This document shows, piece after piece, positions 7,994 to 15,700 of a stretch of DNA of 64,000 nucleotides (its first letter is position 1; each line of letters opens with the position of its first letter). This stretch comes from Halalkalibacter suaedae (GTDB lineage: Bacteria > Bacillota > Bacilli > Bacillales > Bacillaceae_D): assembly GCF_017939705.1 (NCBI RefSeq), contig NZ_JAGKSQ010000008.1, forward strand, positions 1-64,000, in the 5' to 3' direction. A model generated the notes under the pieces. That model searched no databases, was not told the DNA's origin, and saw only the letters and a list, made by a program, of their open reading frames with translations. The position numbers were made by a program, and so were the translations under genes.

Positions 7994-9343
7994 ATGGCAA
8001 AGTACACAAAGGAAGATATTTTGCGTATCGCAAAGGAAGATAACGTTCGCTTTATTCGTCTTCAGTTCACAGATTTGCTTGGAACGATTAAGAATGTTGA
8101 AATTCCAGTAGACCAACTAACAAAAGCACTTGATAACAAAATGATGTTTGACGGTTCATCGATTGAAGGGTTTGTACGAATTGAAGAATCAGATATGTAC
8201 CTATATCCTGATTTAGATACATGGGTGATCTTCACATGGACACCTGAAAAGGGAAGAGTTGCACGTTTGATTTGTGACGTATACCAACCAGGTAAGCCAG
8301 GAGAAGAGCCAACTCCATTTGCTGGTGATCCACGCGGTGCCCTTAAAAGAGTTCTTAAGCAAGCAGAAAAACTTGGTTTTACAGCATTTAACATTGGACC
8401 TGAGCCAGAATTTTTCTTGTTCAAGAACGATGAGAATGGTGAACCAACATTAGAATTAAATGATAAAGGTGGATACTTCGACCTTGCACCAACTGATTTA
8501 GGTGAGAACTGCCGCCGTGATATCGTGCTTGAGCTTGAAGACATGGGCTTTGATATCGAAGCATCCCACCATGAGGTTGCTCCAGGTCAACACGAAATTG
8601 ATTTCAAATATGCAGATGCTATTACAGCTTGTGATAACATTCAAACGTTCAAGCTAGTTGTTAAAACAATTGCTCGTAAGCATGGTTTACATGCGACATT
8701 TATGCCAAAGCCGTTATTTGGTGTAAACGGATCAGGTATGCACTGCAACATGTCATTATTCACAAAAGAAGGAAATGCTTTTTTTGATGAATCAACAGAA
8801 TCACAACTTAGTGAAACAGCAATGCAATTCCTAGCAGGTATCTTGGACCATGCTGAAGGATTCACTGCAATTACGAACCCAATTGTAAATTCATATAAGC
8901 GTCTAGTTCCAGGCTACGAGGCACCTGTCTATGTTGCATGGTCTATGCGTAACCGTAGTCCGCTTATCCGTATCCCGTCATCACGTGGAGTAAGTACACG
9001 TGTTGAAGTACGTAGCCCAGACCCAGCTGCAAATCCATACCTAGCGATGGCTGCAATGTTAGCTGCAGGTCTTGATGGAATTAAAAAGAAGAAGACGCCA
9101 CCGACTGCGACAGATCGTAATATCTACGTGATGAGCAAAGAAGAGCGTATCGAAGAAGGAATTGCTGATCTACCTGCAACATTAAAAGAAGCAATAGATA
9201 AGCTAATTTCTGACGATGTTCTTGTTCGTGCACTTGGTGAGCACATTGTTGAGAACTTTGTTGAAGCAAAAGAAATCGAATGGGATATGTTCCGTACGCA
9301 AGTTCACCCGTGGGAACGCGATCAATACCTAGAAACATACTAA
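7994..9343 (+). CDS. glnA: glutamine synthetase, type I-alpha
   Basis: A 449-residue GSI-alpha glutamine synthetase, which makes glutamine from glutamate, ammonia and ATP. Signatures are FDGSSIEGF with the regulatory Arg that follows (VRIEESD, about residues 56-62), the Glu ligands in GPEPEFFLF, the ATP-binding [18 protein letters not shown], and the terminal [21 protein letters not shown] used for GlnR/TnrA contact in Bacillus. Start ATG 7994 (MAKYTKEDI) matches the family; an in-frame TTG at 7973 is less likely. The last 18 codons and the terminator are duplicated at 11844, marking the insertion site of an integrative element. Confidence 0.97.
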   Translation: MAKYTKEDILRIAKEDNVRFIRLQFTDLLGTIKNVEIPVDQLTKALDNKMMFDGSSIEGFVRIEESDMYLYPDLDTWVIFTWTPEKGRVARLICDVYQPGKPGEEPTPFAGDPRGALKRVLKQAEKLGFTAFNIGPEPEFFLFKNDENGEPTLELNDKGGYFDLAPTDLGENCRRDIVLELEDMGFDIEASHHEVAPGQHEIDFKYADAITACDNIQTFKLVVKTIARKHGLHATFMPKPLFGVNGSGMHCNMSLFTKEGNAFFDESTESQLSETAMQFLAGILDHAEGFTAITNPIVNSYKRLVPGYEAPVYVAWSMRNRSPLIRIPSSRGVSTRVEVRSPDPAANPYLAMAAMLAAGLDGIKKKKTPPTATDRNIYVMSKEERIEEGIADLPATLKEAIDKLISDDVLVRALGEHIVENFVEAKEIEWDMFRTQVHPWERDQYLETY

Positions 9344-9388
9344 GAAGTAAGACCCTTGACACAATTGGTGTTGAGGGTTTTTTCTTTT
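9287..9388 (+). repeat. left copy of the glnA-end direct repeat (attL-like)
   Basis: This 102-bp segment covers the last 18 codons of glnA and its terminator. It recurs ungapped at 11844-11945 with about 14 differences. All six differences inside the coding part are synonymous. This is the pattern left by site-specific integration into a gene 3' end. Confidence 0.88.
9351..9383 (+). terminator. glnA terminator
   Basis: ACCCTTGACAC pairs with GTGTTGAGGGT and is followed by a T run. A near-identical hairpin occurs at 11908-11942. Confidence 0.9.
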
Positions 9389-9412
9389 GGGGGCACACTT
9401 TAATCAAGGTAA

Positions 9413-9649
9413 TTAATTGGAGGATTGCTCCCGATTTGCCCCCTGTTTAAAAATTTCTTCAGTATGTTTTTCGAAGTGACTAATGGCATCCGATTCGATC
9501 TTCTTACTAACATGAGCATACACATCAGATGTAATTTGCATTGAGCTATGCCCCAATGCCTCCTGAATGTATTTCATTTCAGCTTTCGACTCCAACATTA
9601 GAACAGCATGTGTGTGTCTTAGTGAGTGTATTGGGAGGGGAGGTAGCAC
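9413..9649 (-). pseudogene. tyrosine recombinase (phage integrase), C-terminal remnant
   Basis: This frame encodes 78 residues equal to the end of a phage-type tyrosine recombinase: the box II HSLRHTHA (His-x-x-Arg), LGHSSMQIT with the conserved His, and the nucleophile Tyr in DVYAHVSK. The N-terminal arm/core-binding domains and the box I Arg are missing. It points toward the glnA end, as integrases usually do next to their attachment site. Upstream, its DNA continues in a different frame as the tail of the gene at 9579-9947, so a deletion near 9645 fused two genes out of frame. Confidence 0.85.
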
Positions 9650-9947
9650 CTACCATTTCTTTCATAGCTTCAATTTTCCCAATAGCTACAACTACTTCGT
9701 CACCAGCAGAATCATCGTCAGGTGTCAATCTAACAATTCTTTTTTTGTCACCATCATAATCAATAACTATATCATGAAAAAGGTCTCTTAATCGATGGAG
9801 TTCTTTTAATTCGGTTATACGCTTTAGTCTCTCCATCTGTTCAAGGAGAGGTGTGTAGTTAGACAAACTTATCTCTGTCATTCTCACATCTATACCATCT
9901 ACTCTAAGACTGTGAGTCCCAATTATTGGTTCAGTGAAACTCATCAT
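9579..9947 (-). CDS. phage-type small protein with a scrambled C terminus
   Basis: A 122-residue frame with a good start: AGAAGG lies just before two adjacent ATG codons at 9947 and 9944. The first 100 residues look like a real protein (a helical EQMERLKRITELKELHRLRDLF stretch followed by an acidic strand region). The last ~22 residues are the DNA of the integrase remnant read in another frame and are probably not native. I do not recognise the family. The gene is likely truncated by the same deletion that removed most of the integrase. Confidence 0.5.
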   Translation of the reverse strand: MMSFTEPIIGTHSLRVDGIDVRMTEISLSNYTPLLEQMERLKRITELKELHRLRDLFHDIVIDYDGDKKRIVRLTPDDDSAGDEVVVAIGKIEAMKEMVGATSPPNTLTKTHTCCSNVGVES

Positions 9948-9949
9948 TG

Positions 9950-10158
9950 AACCTTCTCAATCTAGTTTACTTGAAGAAAAACCTAAGGATAATCATGAAG
10001 GCATTGAATACACTGTTGACGTTACTAGCGGAGTAGAAGTGAAGAAGAAAGAAGAAACGGCAGATCCTGAAACAGAGGACATGCTAGCAGCTGCTCGTGA
10101 AACGGATGAAGAAATGGATGACGAATCCATGTGGGATGATGACGATCTACCAAACTAG
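9950..10158 (+). pseudogene. C-terminal fragment of a phage protein with an SSB-like acidic tail
   Basis: An open frame ending in EMDDESMWDDDDLPN. It could start at GTG 9934 but has no ribosome binding site, and its beginning overlaps the start signals of the divergent gene, so it is probably the tail of a longer phage gene. The very acidic end with DDDDLP resembles the C-terminal tail of single-stranded DNA-binding proteins (DDDLPF), but the OB fold is absent and the last Phe is Asn. The assignment to an SSB or recombination protein is only a suggestion. Confidence 0.4.
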
Positions 10159-10217
10159 TATAACGAGCCCTGGCATAAGTCCGGGCTTTCCTTTTAATCA
10201 ATTGCGAGGTGTTGTCA

Positions 10218-10661
10218 GTGAGCTTTGAATTACCTGAATTGGACAGAAGACAGACTCAAGCTGCAGTAGAGAAGGCACTTTCTAAGTATCGAATTTCCAA
10301 GTATGTTGCTTTTGACGATAGAGAAGCCACGACAACAGCTTCTTACCAGGAAAGGCTTCACGGTCCAACCAACACAACAAGTGATCAAACAGCGCAGGTA
10401 GCCATAGAGAATGTGGATCAAAGAAGAAAACAAAAGGAATATTGTGAACGTATTGAACGAGCGGTTAAGCGACTACCTCCGATGGAGCGGTTCTTAATTG
10501 AACAAAGATACCTCGCAGATGATGCCGAATATATCACTGATTACAACGTGTATTCATTTAAGTTCCAGCCTCCTATAAGCGAAGGGAAATACCGGATTAT
10601 TCGTTGGAAAGCTTTTTACAAGCTTTCCCTTAATTTGAATTTAGCTATTAACAAAGAGTAG
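10218..10661 (+). CDS. ArpU-family phage transcriptional regulator
   Basis: A 147-residue protein resembling the ArpU/late-gene regulators that sit before the packaging genes of many Gram-positive prophages. It shows the N-terminal FELPELDRRQTQAAVEKAL-YRISKYV block, a Lys/Arg-rich middle, and a sigma-like ERIERAVKRLPPMERFLIEQRYL segment. The C-terminal part, where a helix-turn-helix is expected, reads less typically, so the end may be altered. Start GTG 10218 was chosen because GCGAGGTG lies 6 bases upstream. No packaging genes follow, which fits a decayed prophage. Confidence 0.68.
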   Translation: MSFELPELDRRQTQAAVEKALSKYRISKYVAFDDREATTTASYQERLHGPTNTTSDQTAQVAIENVDQRRKQKEYCERIERAVKRLPPMERFLIEQRYLADDAEYITDYNVYSFKFQPPISEGKYRIIRWKAFYKLSLNLNLAINKE

Positions 10662-10664
10662 GTG

Positions 10665-10694
10665 TAGACAGACACTATTAAAATGTAATATAAT
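10665..10694 (+). promoter_or_regulatory. promoter of the secreted-protein gene
   Basis: TAGACA (10665-10670) and TATAAT (10689-10694) are separated by 18 bases, a good sigma-A-type promoter just after the ArpU gene. Confidence 0.6.
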
Positions 10695-10704
10695 TTAAAA
10701 TATG

Positions 10705-10727
10705 GTAAATTAATCCAATTAATTTAC
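10705..10727. promoter_or_regulatory. palindrome between promoter and start codon
   Basis: GTAAATTAAT (10705-10714) and ATTAATTTAC (10718-10727) form a perfect inverted repeat with a 3-base centre. It sits just downstream of the -10 box and is a candidate repressor site. Confidence 0.5.
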
Positions 10728-10760
10728 TATAATTGAAAAAAAGGAGTGTTCTAAATAATT

Positions 10761-11282
10761 ATGGGTAAGAAAAAGGTCTTTAGCTTTTTAGGTTTTGTTG
10801 TGTTGTTTTTGCTAGTATTTCCATTTTCTCTAACAAGTGAGCCGAGTGAAGTAAGTGCTGGCCCAATTAGTTGTAAGGGCCTAGGTGATACCGAGATAAT
10901 GGATGTAAATGAAACTAGTTTAGTAAGTGATGATTTTGTTACAATACAATGCGGTGGCGTGAATCTATGGATCAGTATTAGATCAGCTGCCAATTACGGT
11001 GGGGGAAATAACCAATACCACAATTATAACACAACAGGTGGTTATCAACGAGCTAAATCAAACTTCGATTCATTACCAGGGACCGTAACCAAAACTAGTC
11101 CAATGACAAAAAGAACACCTGATGGTCATAATGTAACTTTATACCAGGCTACAGGTACCACTGGCAGACCATGGACTGTACAGTATAGTCCACGTCCACG
11201 AACAACTAATCAAATTGATAAAATCAGATATTATGACTCAAACGCAACCTTTCCGATGTATCTACCAAGTGAGGAATATTAA
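10761..11282 (+). CDS. small secreted protein, candidate toxin
   Basis: A 173-residue exported protein. It has a Lys-rich N terminus, a hydrophobic segment (about residues 8-25) and a likely signal peptidase site after VSA (about residue 34). The mature part has two Cys (ISCKG, TIQCGG), a Gly/Asn-rich middle (YGGGNNQYHNYN) and a C-terminal part, ending in a KIRYY motif, that recalls the short nuclease-like ends of bacterial polymorphic toxins. That resemblance is from memory and is weak. A gene for a cytosolic protein follows after 2 bases, the usual toxin/immunity layout. The function is not proven. Confidence 0.5.
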   Translation: MGKKKVFSFLGFVVLFLLVFPFSLTSEPSEVSAGPISCKGLGDTEIMDVNETSLVSDDFVTIQCGGVNLWISIRSAANYGGGNNQYHNYNTTGGYQRAKSNFDSLPGTVTKTSPMTKRTPDGHNVTLYQATGTTGRPWTVQYSPRPRTTNQIDKIRYYDSNATFPMYLPSEEY

Positions 11283-11284
11283 AT

Positions 11285-11749
11285 ATGAGAGAACCAAAAT
11301 TCTCTGTCTGGCAACCGGATGAGAATATTCTAAAGGGAGATGGAATTTATCATCACCAAATTATTGATAATGAAAATGGTTTAATCATCTCATTAACTGA
11401 CCAATTTGGTTCAAAAGTTAATATTACTTATAATGAACTATCTAAACATATAGGGAATTATGTTTGGTCTTATCGCTTTACCAATGAAATTTGTATGCAG
11501 TTTATGGTAGACGTTTTAGATGAAGCGGAAAAAAGAGTTATACAGAACGGAATGAAATTTGAAAAGGATGCTTTCTGGTTTTATAAATCACAGGATTCAG
11601 AATATATTAAGGGTTTTAGTAAAGAAATAGAAAGTTCTATTAACTCAGTTCCAGAGATGGAAGTCCATATATTCCGTATCGTTGGTGGTTTTATAGAAGT
11701 CATTAGTGACTATAACCCAGAAATTGTAATCGTGACCTCATTAAAGTAA
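11285..11749 (+). CDS. cytoplasmic partner protein, candidate immunity
   Basis: A 154-residue soluble protein without signal peptide or membrane segment and rich in acidic residues. I do not recognise a family. Its GTGAGG ribosome binding site lies inside the end of the secreted-protein gene and its ATG is 2 bases after that gene's stop, so the pair is co-transcribed and probably coupled. The size, acidity and position fit an immunity protein for the preceding secreted protein, but this is inferred from layout only. Confidence 0.5.
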   Translation: MREPKFSVWQPDENILKGDGIYHHQIIDNENGLIISLTDQFGSKVNITYNELSKHIGNYVWSYRFTNEICMQFMVDVLDEAEKRVIQNGMKFEKDAFWFYKSQDSEYIKGFSKEIESSINSVPEMEVHIFRIVGGFIEVISDYNPEIVIVTSLK

Positions 11750-11843
11750 ATGGAATCCATAGTGAGTTTAGCATTCTTTATAGTTTATTGAGATCAATGT
11801 AATATTTACGAGAATCTCACATTAAAGTATTATAGGAAGAAAC

Positions 11844-11945
11844 ATGTTCCGTACACAAGTTCATCCGTGGGAACGTGACCAATACTTAGAAACATATTAA
11901 GAAGAGGGGCCCTTGACACTGCTGGTGTTGAGGGTTTTTTCTTTG
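11844..11945 (+). repeat. right copy of the glnA-end direct repeat (attR-like)
   Basis: This segment encodes the same last 18 residues as glnA ([18 protein letters not shown]) plus a terminator, with no upstream glnA sequence. It begins abruptly after unrelated DNA. Six synonymous codon changes separate it from the copy in the intact gene, so the two copies have different histories rather than being a recent duplication. Confidence 0.88.
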
Positions 11946-12026
11946 ATGTATGAAAAACCAACAAATAAATAAACTATTCATGATAGTATTAACGTTACAA
12001 TTTTAAGATCAGGAGAGGACAACAAT

Positions 12027-12461
12027 ATGAAAAAAAGTTTAGTGACAATTCTAATCGCTACACTCACCTTAATTGGATGCCAAGAACAAACAAATAATAT
12101 CAACCCCGTAATAGAGAAAAATGTTCCTACATCAACAGAAACGGTGACATTTGAACGTTCCTTGGATGATGTCATTAATTACTTTGGACATATGGGCTTT
12201 GAGATTGGGGAACGAAGCAACAAGGTAGCGGAACTTCTTGGAGCAGCAAAAGGTGTCGGAGTACAATTAAATGGACAGGAAGTAGAGCTCTACTTATACG
12301 ATGAGAAATCGGTTGACCTTGAAGAAATACATACATCTGGTTCGTATGCATTGAACGGAGTGGAATCACCAGCGATTGTTAATGGGGTGATCGTACTTTT
12401 ACGCTATGAAGATCATCCTTATAAAGAAGCGATATTAGAAGCATTTACGAAGTATCAATAA
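12027..12461 (+). CDS. small lipoprotein, function unknown
   Basis: A 144-residue protein with a lipoprotein signal: MKKSLVTILIATLTLIGC, Cys 18 being the likely lipidated residue. The mature part is acidic and has no family I recognise; the C-terminal half (VELYLYDEKSVD, VIVLLRYEDHPYKEAILEAF) looks like a small alpha/beta domain. A GGAGAGGA site precedes the ATG. It lies just beyond the right end of the integrated element and is probably native chromosome. Confidence 0.7.
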   Translation: MKKSLVTILIATLTLIGCQEQTNNINPVIEKNVPTSTETVTFERSLDDVINYFGHMGFEIGERSNKVAELLGAAKGVGVQLNGQEVELYLYDEKSVDLEEIHTSGSYALNGVESPAIVNGVIVLLRYEDHPYKEAILEAFTKYQ

Positions 12462-12476
12462 GCGACTAGGAATGAA

Positions 12477-12758
12477 CTAGCGAATAAAGAATACATAATA
12501 AATAAATGATATTGTCATCGGAAATACAGAACCAAGTATGACTGTCGGTAGAACTCTGCGATTGGTTATAATATATGAGATGACGTAAAGGCCAAAAGCA
12601 AGCGAAAAAATGGCTAAAAAAGGGATTCTCCATACAGAAGCAAAAACAATAAATCCACTTACACTAGTCAGGAGTCCTAATGAAATCAGTATAAGCTGCT
12701 TTGCTGAAAACTCTTCTGTTTTCTCTTGTTTCTCTTTCTTTCTTTTTTGCTTATCCAT
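12477..12758 (-). CDS. small membrane protein, function unknown
   Basis: A 93-residue protein with a charged N terminus (MDKQKRKKEKQEKTEEF) and three hydrophobic segments (about residues 22-42, 45-63 and 71-90). GTGAGGATA lies before the ATG. No family is recognised. It is convergent with the lipoprotein gene. Confidence 0.6.
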   Translation of the reverse strand: MDKQKRKKEKQEKTEEFSAKQLILISLGLLTSVSGFIVFASVWRIPFLAIFSLAFGLYVISYIITNRRVLPTVILGSVFPMTISFIYYVFFIR

Positions 12759-12787
12759 AAAAATATCCTCACTTTTTTCATTTGTAA

Positions 12788-12826
12788 AAAGGGTGTTCTA
12801 AAGGTCGCTGACCTAGAACACCCTTT
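12788..12826 (-). terminator. terminator of the SASP gene
   Basis: AAAGGGTGTTCTA and TAGAACACCCTTT form a long stem with an inner AGGTC/GACCT pair. Read on the minus strand it follows the SASP gene and ends in a T-rich stretch. Confidence 0.85.
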
Positions 12827-12851
12827 AATCCATTACTTATTTAATTATAGA

Positions 12852-13058
12852 TTAAGCTCTGCCTTGCATTTGTTGCTGTGCAACTTGAACTAAACGCTTT
12901 GTGATTTCTCCACCTACAGAACCATTAGCTCGTGAAGTTGTATCTGCTCCAAGGTTTACCCCGAATTCAGACGCAATTTCATATTTCATTTGGTCTAATG
13001 CTTGTTGTACTCCAGGTACTAATAATTGGTTTGAGTTATTGCTGTTGTTGTTTGCCAT
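12852..13058 (-). CDS. alpha/beta-type small acid-soluble spore protein
   Basis: A 68-residue SASP that coats spore DNA and is degraded at germination. The germination-protease recognition site EIASEFGV is at about residues 27-34, and the conserved [10 protein letters not shown] stretch follows. An AAAGGAGTG site lies before the ATG. Such genes are normally read in the forespore by sigma-G; I could not fix the promoter with confidence. Confidence 0.95.
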   Translation of the reverse strand: MANNNSNNSNQLLVPGVQQALDQMKYEIASEFGVNLGADTTSRANGSVGGEITKRLVQVAQQQMQGRA

Positions 13059-13223
13059 GATGTATCACTCCTTTGCGTAATGTAGTTCTAGTATGTTTCG
13101 TATTTCAAAGCTTATTCATAAAAAAAGAAATTTTTTTGAATTTCTTTTTTTTACAGCTATATAAATCATTTGAAAGCTCATGTAAAATGAGACATACAAG
13201 TTAACCTAGTGAGGTGATCACAA

Positions 13224-13415
13224 TTGAGTAAAAAAACAGTTATTCTAATTGCTTATGCATTAACGACAATGTTCTTTTTGAGAAGTATTTATTATCAAAT
13301 TTTTCTTGAAGGAACGGGAGGGTATGGGATGATCATCGTTAGTGCTTTGGTTATGACCTTTCTTCTCCGTTTGTATTTGAAAGAGCGAGCAAAGGGAGCA
13401 AATCAGACCGTCTAA
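13224..13415 (+). CDS. small two-helix membrane protein
   Basis: A 63-residue protein with two hydrophobic segments (about 6-26 and 34-50) and a basic C-terminal tail. It starts at TTG 13224, 4 bases after GAGGTGATC. No family is recognised. A strong terminator follows directly. Confidence 0.6.
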   Translation: MSKKTVILIAYALTTMFFLRSIYYQIFLEGTGGYGMIIVSALVMTFLLRLYLKERAKGANQTV

Positions 13416-13426
13416 TCAACAGAAAA

Positions 13427-13467
13427 AAGGTGCCTGAAAGTCGCAATCGACTTTCAGGTACCTTTTT
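13427..13467. terminator. bidirectional terminator
   Basis: GGTGCCTGAAAGTCG pairs with CGACTTTCAGGTACC, flanked by A and T runs. It serves the membrane-protein gene and the convergent YjcZ-type gene. Confidence 0.9.
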
Positions 13468-13472
13468 TATTT

Positions 13473-13619
13473 CTACTTATACCAACTCGCTCCAATGATG
13501 ATTAACAGGATAATCAACACGACGATAAGTGCGAATCCAAATCCCGATCCGCCTCGGCGTGGTGCTGGTACAGGTGGAGGACAACAGTAACCGCCATACC
13601 ATGGTCCGTAATAGCCCAT
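13473..13619 (-). CDS. YjcZ-family sporulation micropeptide
   Basis: A 48-residue peptide read from the minus strand: MGYYGPWYGGYCCPPPVPAP, a Gly/Arg linker, then a hydrophobic end GFGFALIVVLIILLIIIGAS. The FALIVVLxILLxIxGxS pattern marks the YjcZ/YtzB-like group of tiny spore-associated membrane peptides. The Cys-Cys and Pro-rich head makes it longer than the 29-residue copies at 27 kb. A GGTGG site lies upstream. Confidence 0.8.
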   Translation of the reverse strand: MGYYGPWYGGYCCPPPVPAPRRGGSGFGFALIVVLIILLIIIGASWYK

Positions 13620-13749
13620 AATGACACCACCTTTCGTTGAAGATTTACTATAACCTATGTGTAAATGTCTAAAAGGGACTAGGTATTCGCGGATACTACT
13701 ACATCTTTTGAAAAAAAGATGTCATAAACAATTTGAATAAGAATAAGAA

Positions 13750-13781
13750 TAAAAAAAAGAGCTTGTCCAAGGACAAACTCA
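13750..13781 (-). terminator. lexA terminator
   Basis: On the minus strand GAGTTTGTCC pairs with GGACAAGCTC and is followed by eight T residues, just after the lexA stop. Confidence 0.88.
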
Positions 13782-13787
13782 ATATTC

Positions 13788-14411
13788 TTAGTGAATGGTT
13801 CTAAATAGTCCGATAACCTTACCAAGGACTTTACAATCTTTCAAAATAATTGGTTCCATTGTGGAGTTTTCGGGCTGTAGTCTAATGTAATCCTGTTCTT
13901 TAAAAAATCGTTTTACCGTTGCTTCATCTTCTTCAGTCATTGCAACAATAATATCGCCGTTATTAGCCGTTTGCTGTTGACGAACAATAACCATATCGCC
14001 GTCGAAGATGCCTGCTTCGATCATACTATCACCTTCAATGACAAGAACATAAGTATTGTCACTTGTTGCAAGATGTTCAGGTAGGGGTAAGTAATCTTCA
14101 ATATTTTCTACTGCGGTAATAGGTATACCAGCAGTGACCTTACCAATAACGGGTACGTAATTTGCCTTGCGATCAGGACTAGGCATGATGTCCGCATCAA
14201 GATCAAGAACTTCAATGGCCCTAGGCTTTGTTGGATCTCTTCGAATATAGCCTTTTTTCTCAAGACGAGATAAATGACCATGAACGGTGGAGCTTGATGC
14301 AAGCCCGACAGCCTCGCCAATTTCACGAACAGAAGGTGGATACCCTTTTTTCTTAACTTCTACCTTTATGAATTCTAGTATTTCTATTTGACGTTTTGAT
14401 AGTTTAGTCAT
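13788..14411 (-). CDS. lexA: LexA, SOS repressor
   Basis: A 207-residue LexA. The N-terminal winged helix ([33 protein letters not shown]) binds SOS boxes. The C-terminal S24 peptidase has the Ala-Gly cleavage site in KVTAGIP (about residue 92), the catalytic Ser in GDSMIEAGI (about 129) and the Lys in EATVKRFF (about 167). RecA-stimulated self-cleavage relieves repression. Start at ATG 14411 is chosen because GAGGTG lies 7 bases upstream; an in-frame codon 15 bases earlier lacks this spacing. The divergent region to yneA holds three SOS boxes. Confidence 0.96.
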   Translation of the reverse strand: MTKLSKRQIEILEFIKVEVKKKGYPPSVREIGEAVGLASSSTVHGHLSRLEKKGYIRRDPTKPRAIEVLDLDADIMPSPDRKANYVPVIGKVTAGIPITAVENIEDYLPLPEHLATSDNTYVLVIEGDSMIEAGIFDGDMVIVRQQQTANNGDIIVAMTEEDEATVKRFFKEQDYIRLQPENSTMEPIILKDCKVLGKVIGLFRTIH

Positions 14412-14459
14412 CTTACAACACCTCACTTCATCTCTATTAATTAGCTAAATTATACCATG

Positions 14460-14473
14460 CGAACATATGTAAC
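14460..14473. promoter_or_regulatory. SOS box 1
   Basis: CGAACATATGTAAC fits the Bacillus LexA consensus CGAACRNRYGTTYC with one mismatch, and lies on the lexA side of the divergent region. Confidence 0.75.
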
Positions 14474-14497
14474 GCAAACATTAGTTCTGAAAAGTAG

Positions 14498-14526
14498 TTG
14501 ACAAGAAACATACGTTCGTATAATAT
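14498..14526 (+). promoter_or_regulatory. yneA-side promoter overlapped by an SOS box
   Basis: TTGACA (14498-14503) and TAATAT (14521-14526) have 17-base spacing. SOS box 2 fills the spacer, so LexA would block RNA polymerase directly. Confidence 0.7.
14505..14518. promoter_or_regulatory. SOS box 2
   Basis: GAAACATACGTTCG, read on the other strand as CGAACGTATGTTTC, is a perfect match to the Bacillus LexA consensus. Confidence 0.88.
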
Positions 14527-14532
14527 AAAAGA

Positions 14533-14546
14533 CGAACAAACATTCC
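14533..14546. promoter_or_regulatory. SOS box 3
   Basis: CGAACAAACATTCC fits the LexA consensus with one mismatch (A for G in the second half) and lies just upstream of the yneA-position gene's ribosome binding site. Confidence 0.7.
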
Positions 14547-14562
14547 TATTGAGGTGATAATA

Positions 14563-14745
14563 ATGATTAAGAAACTAACTGGACAAGAAAGATTTATAAT
14601 TATATGTGCAATTGCAGCCCTACTATTTATGTATGCATCGATTATCGTACCTTCTTCATCAGAGGTTGTTGAGTCAGATATAGAGCAAATAAATCAAGAA
14701 CAAGAAGAAGATCAAGAACTTGTTGTGCTTGGTAAGGATAGATAA
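14563..14745 (+). CDS. YneA-position SOS membrane protein lacking LysM
   Basis: A 60-residue protein with one membrane segment (about residues 14-30) and a short acidic tail (SDIEQINQEQEEDQEL). By place it equals yneA, the SOS-induced division suppressor: divergent to lexA, behind SOS boxes, and directly before yneB. B. subtilis YneA is about 105 residues and carries a C-terminal LysM domain; here the frame stops well before such a domain. It may be a reduced YneA or a different SOS peptide. ATG 14563 has GAGGTG 6 bases upstream. Confidence 0.65.
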   Translation: MIKKLTGQERFIIICAIAALLFMYASIIVPSSSEVVESDIEQINQEQEEDQELVVLGKDR

Positions 14746-15393
<648 letters not shown>

Positions 15394-15460
15394 GCTTATT
15401 TCTTGAAATAACGCCCCTAGATCGTGTAAAGTAGGAGAAGGAAAAAAGAGGGGTGTAACA

Positions 15461-15700
15461 ATGCTATCAAAACAAGAGTTGGCAAGAATTAACGAGTTGG
15501 CTAAATTAGCTAAAACAACGGGTTTAACTGCTGAAGAAGCGAAAGAACAGAAAGAATTACGTGAAGCTTATTTGCAAACATTTCGAAAATCCTTTACTAA
15601 TCAATTACACCAAGTAACAGTTGTTGATGAGAATGGAAATGATGTAACACCAGATTCTTTAAAAGAAAGTAAAAAACGAAAAAATGAAAGATTTCATTAA
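15461..15700 (+). CDS. ynzC: DUF896 protein YnzC
   Basis: A 79-residue DUF896 protein. The N-terminal helical hairpin (LSKQELARINELAKLAKTTG followed by LTAEEAKEQKELREAYL) is diagnostic. B. subtilis places ynzC in the same SOS operon. The role is unknown; the structure is a two-helix bundle with a flexible basic tail. An AGAGGGGTG site lies before the ATG. Confidence 0.93.
   Translation: MLSKQELARINELAKLAKTTGLTAEEAKEQKELREAYLQTFRKSFTNQLHQVTVVDENGNDVTPDSLKESKKRKNERFH

Larger units (their letters stand above)
9389..11843. mobile_element. decayed integrative element in the 3' end of glnA
   Basis: About 2.45 kb lie between two copies of the glnA terminus. The content is foreign in type: the C-terminal catalytic part of a tyrosine recombinase beside the left end, a fragment with an acidic tail, an ArpU-type phage regulator, and an AT-rich two-gene cassette of a secreted protein plus a cytoplasmic partner near the right end. 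There are no structural, replication or conjugation genes, and the integrase lacks its N-terminal half, so the element cannot move alone. Best read as the deletion remnant of a prophage or phage-like island. Confidence 0.8.

Noticed and set aside
8062-8544. A 160-codon open frame antisense to glnA
   Set aside because: It lies wholly inside the highly conserved glnA coding region, has Ser/Pro-rich shadow composition and no ribosome binding site.
11821-11900. Second glutamine synthetase gene
   Set aside because: Only the last 18 codons are present after unrelated DNA, so this is an attachment-site copy and not a gene.
13120-13155. A/T-rich hairpin between the SASP gene and the next gene
   Set aside because: It is a short simple A-run/T-run inverted repeat upstream of both divergent genes, so it is not placed as a terminator and its sequence is too simple to interpret.
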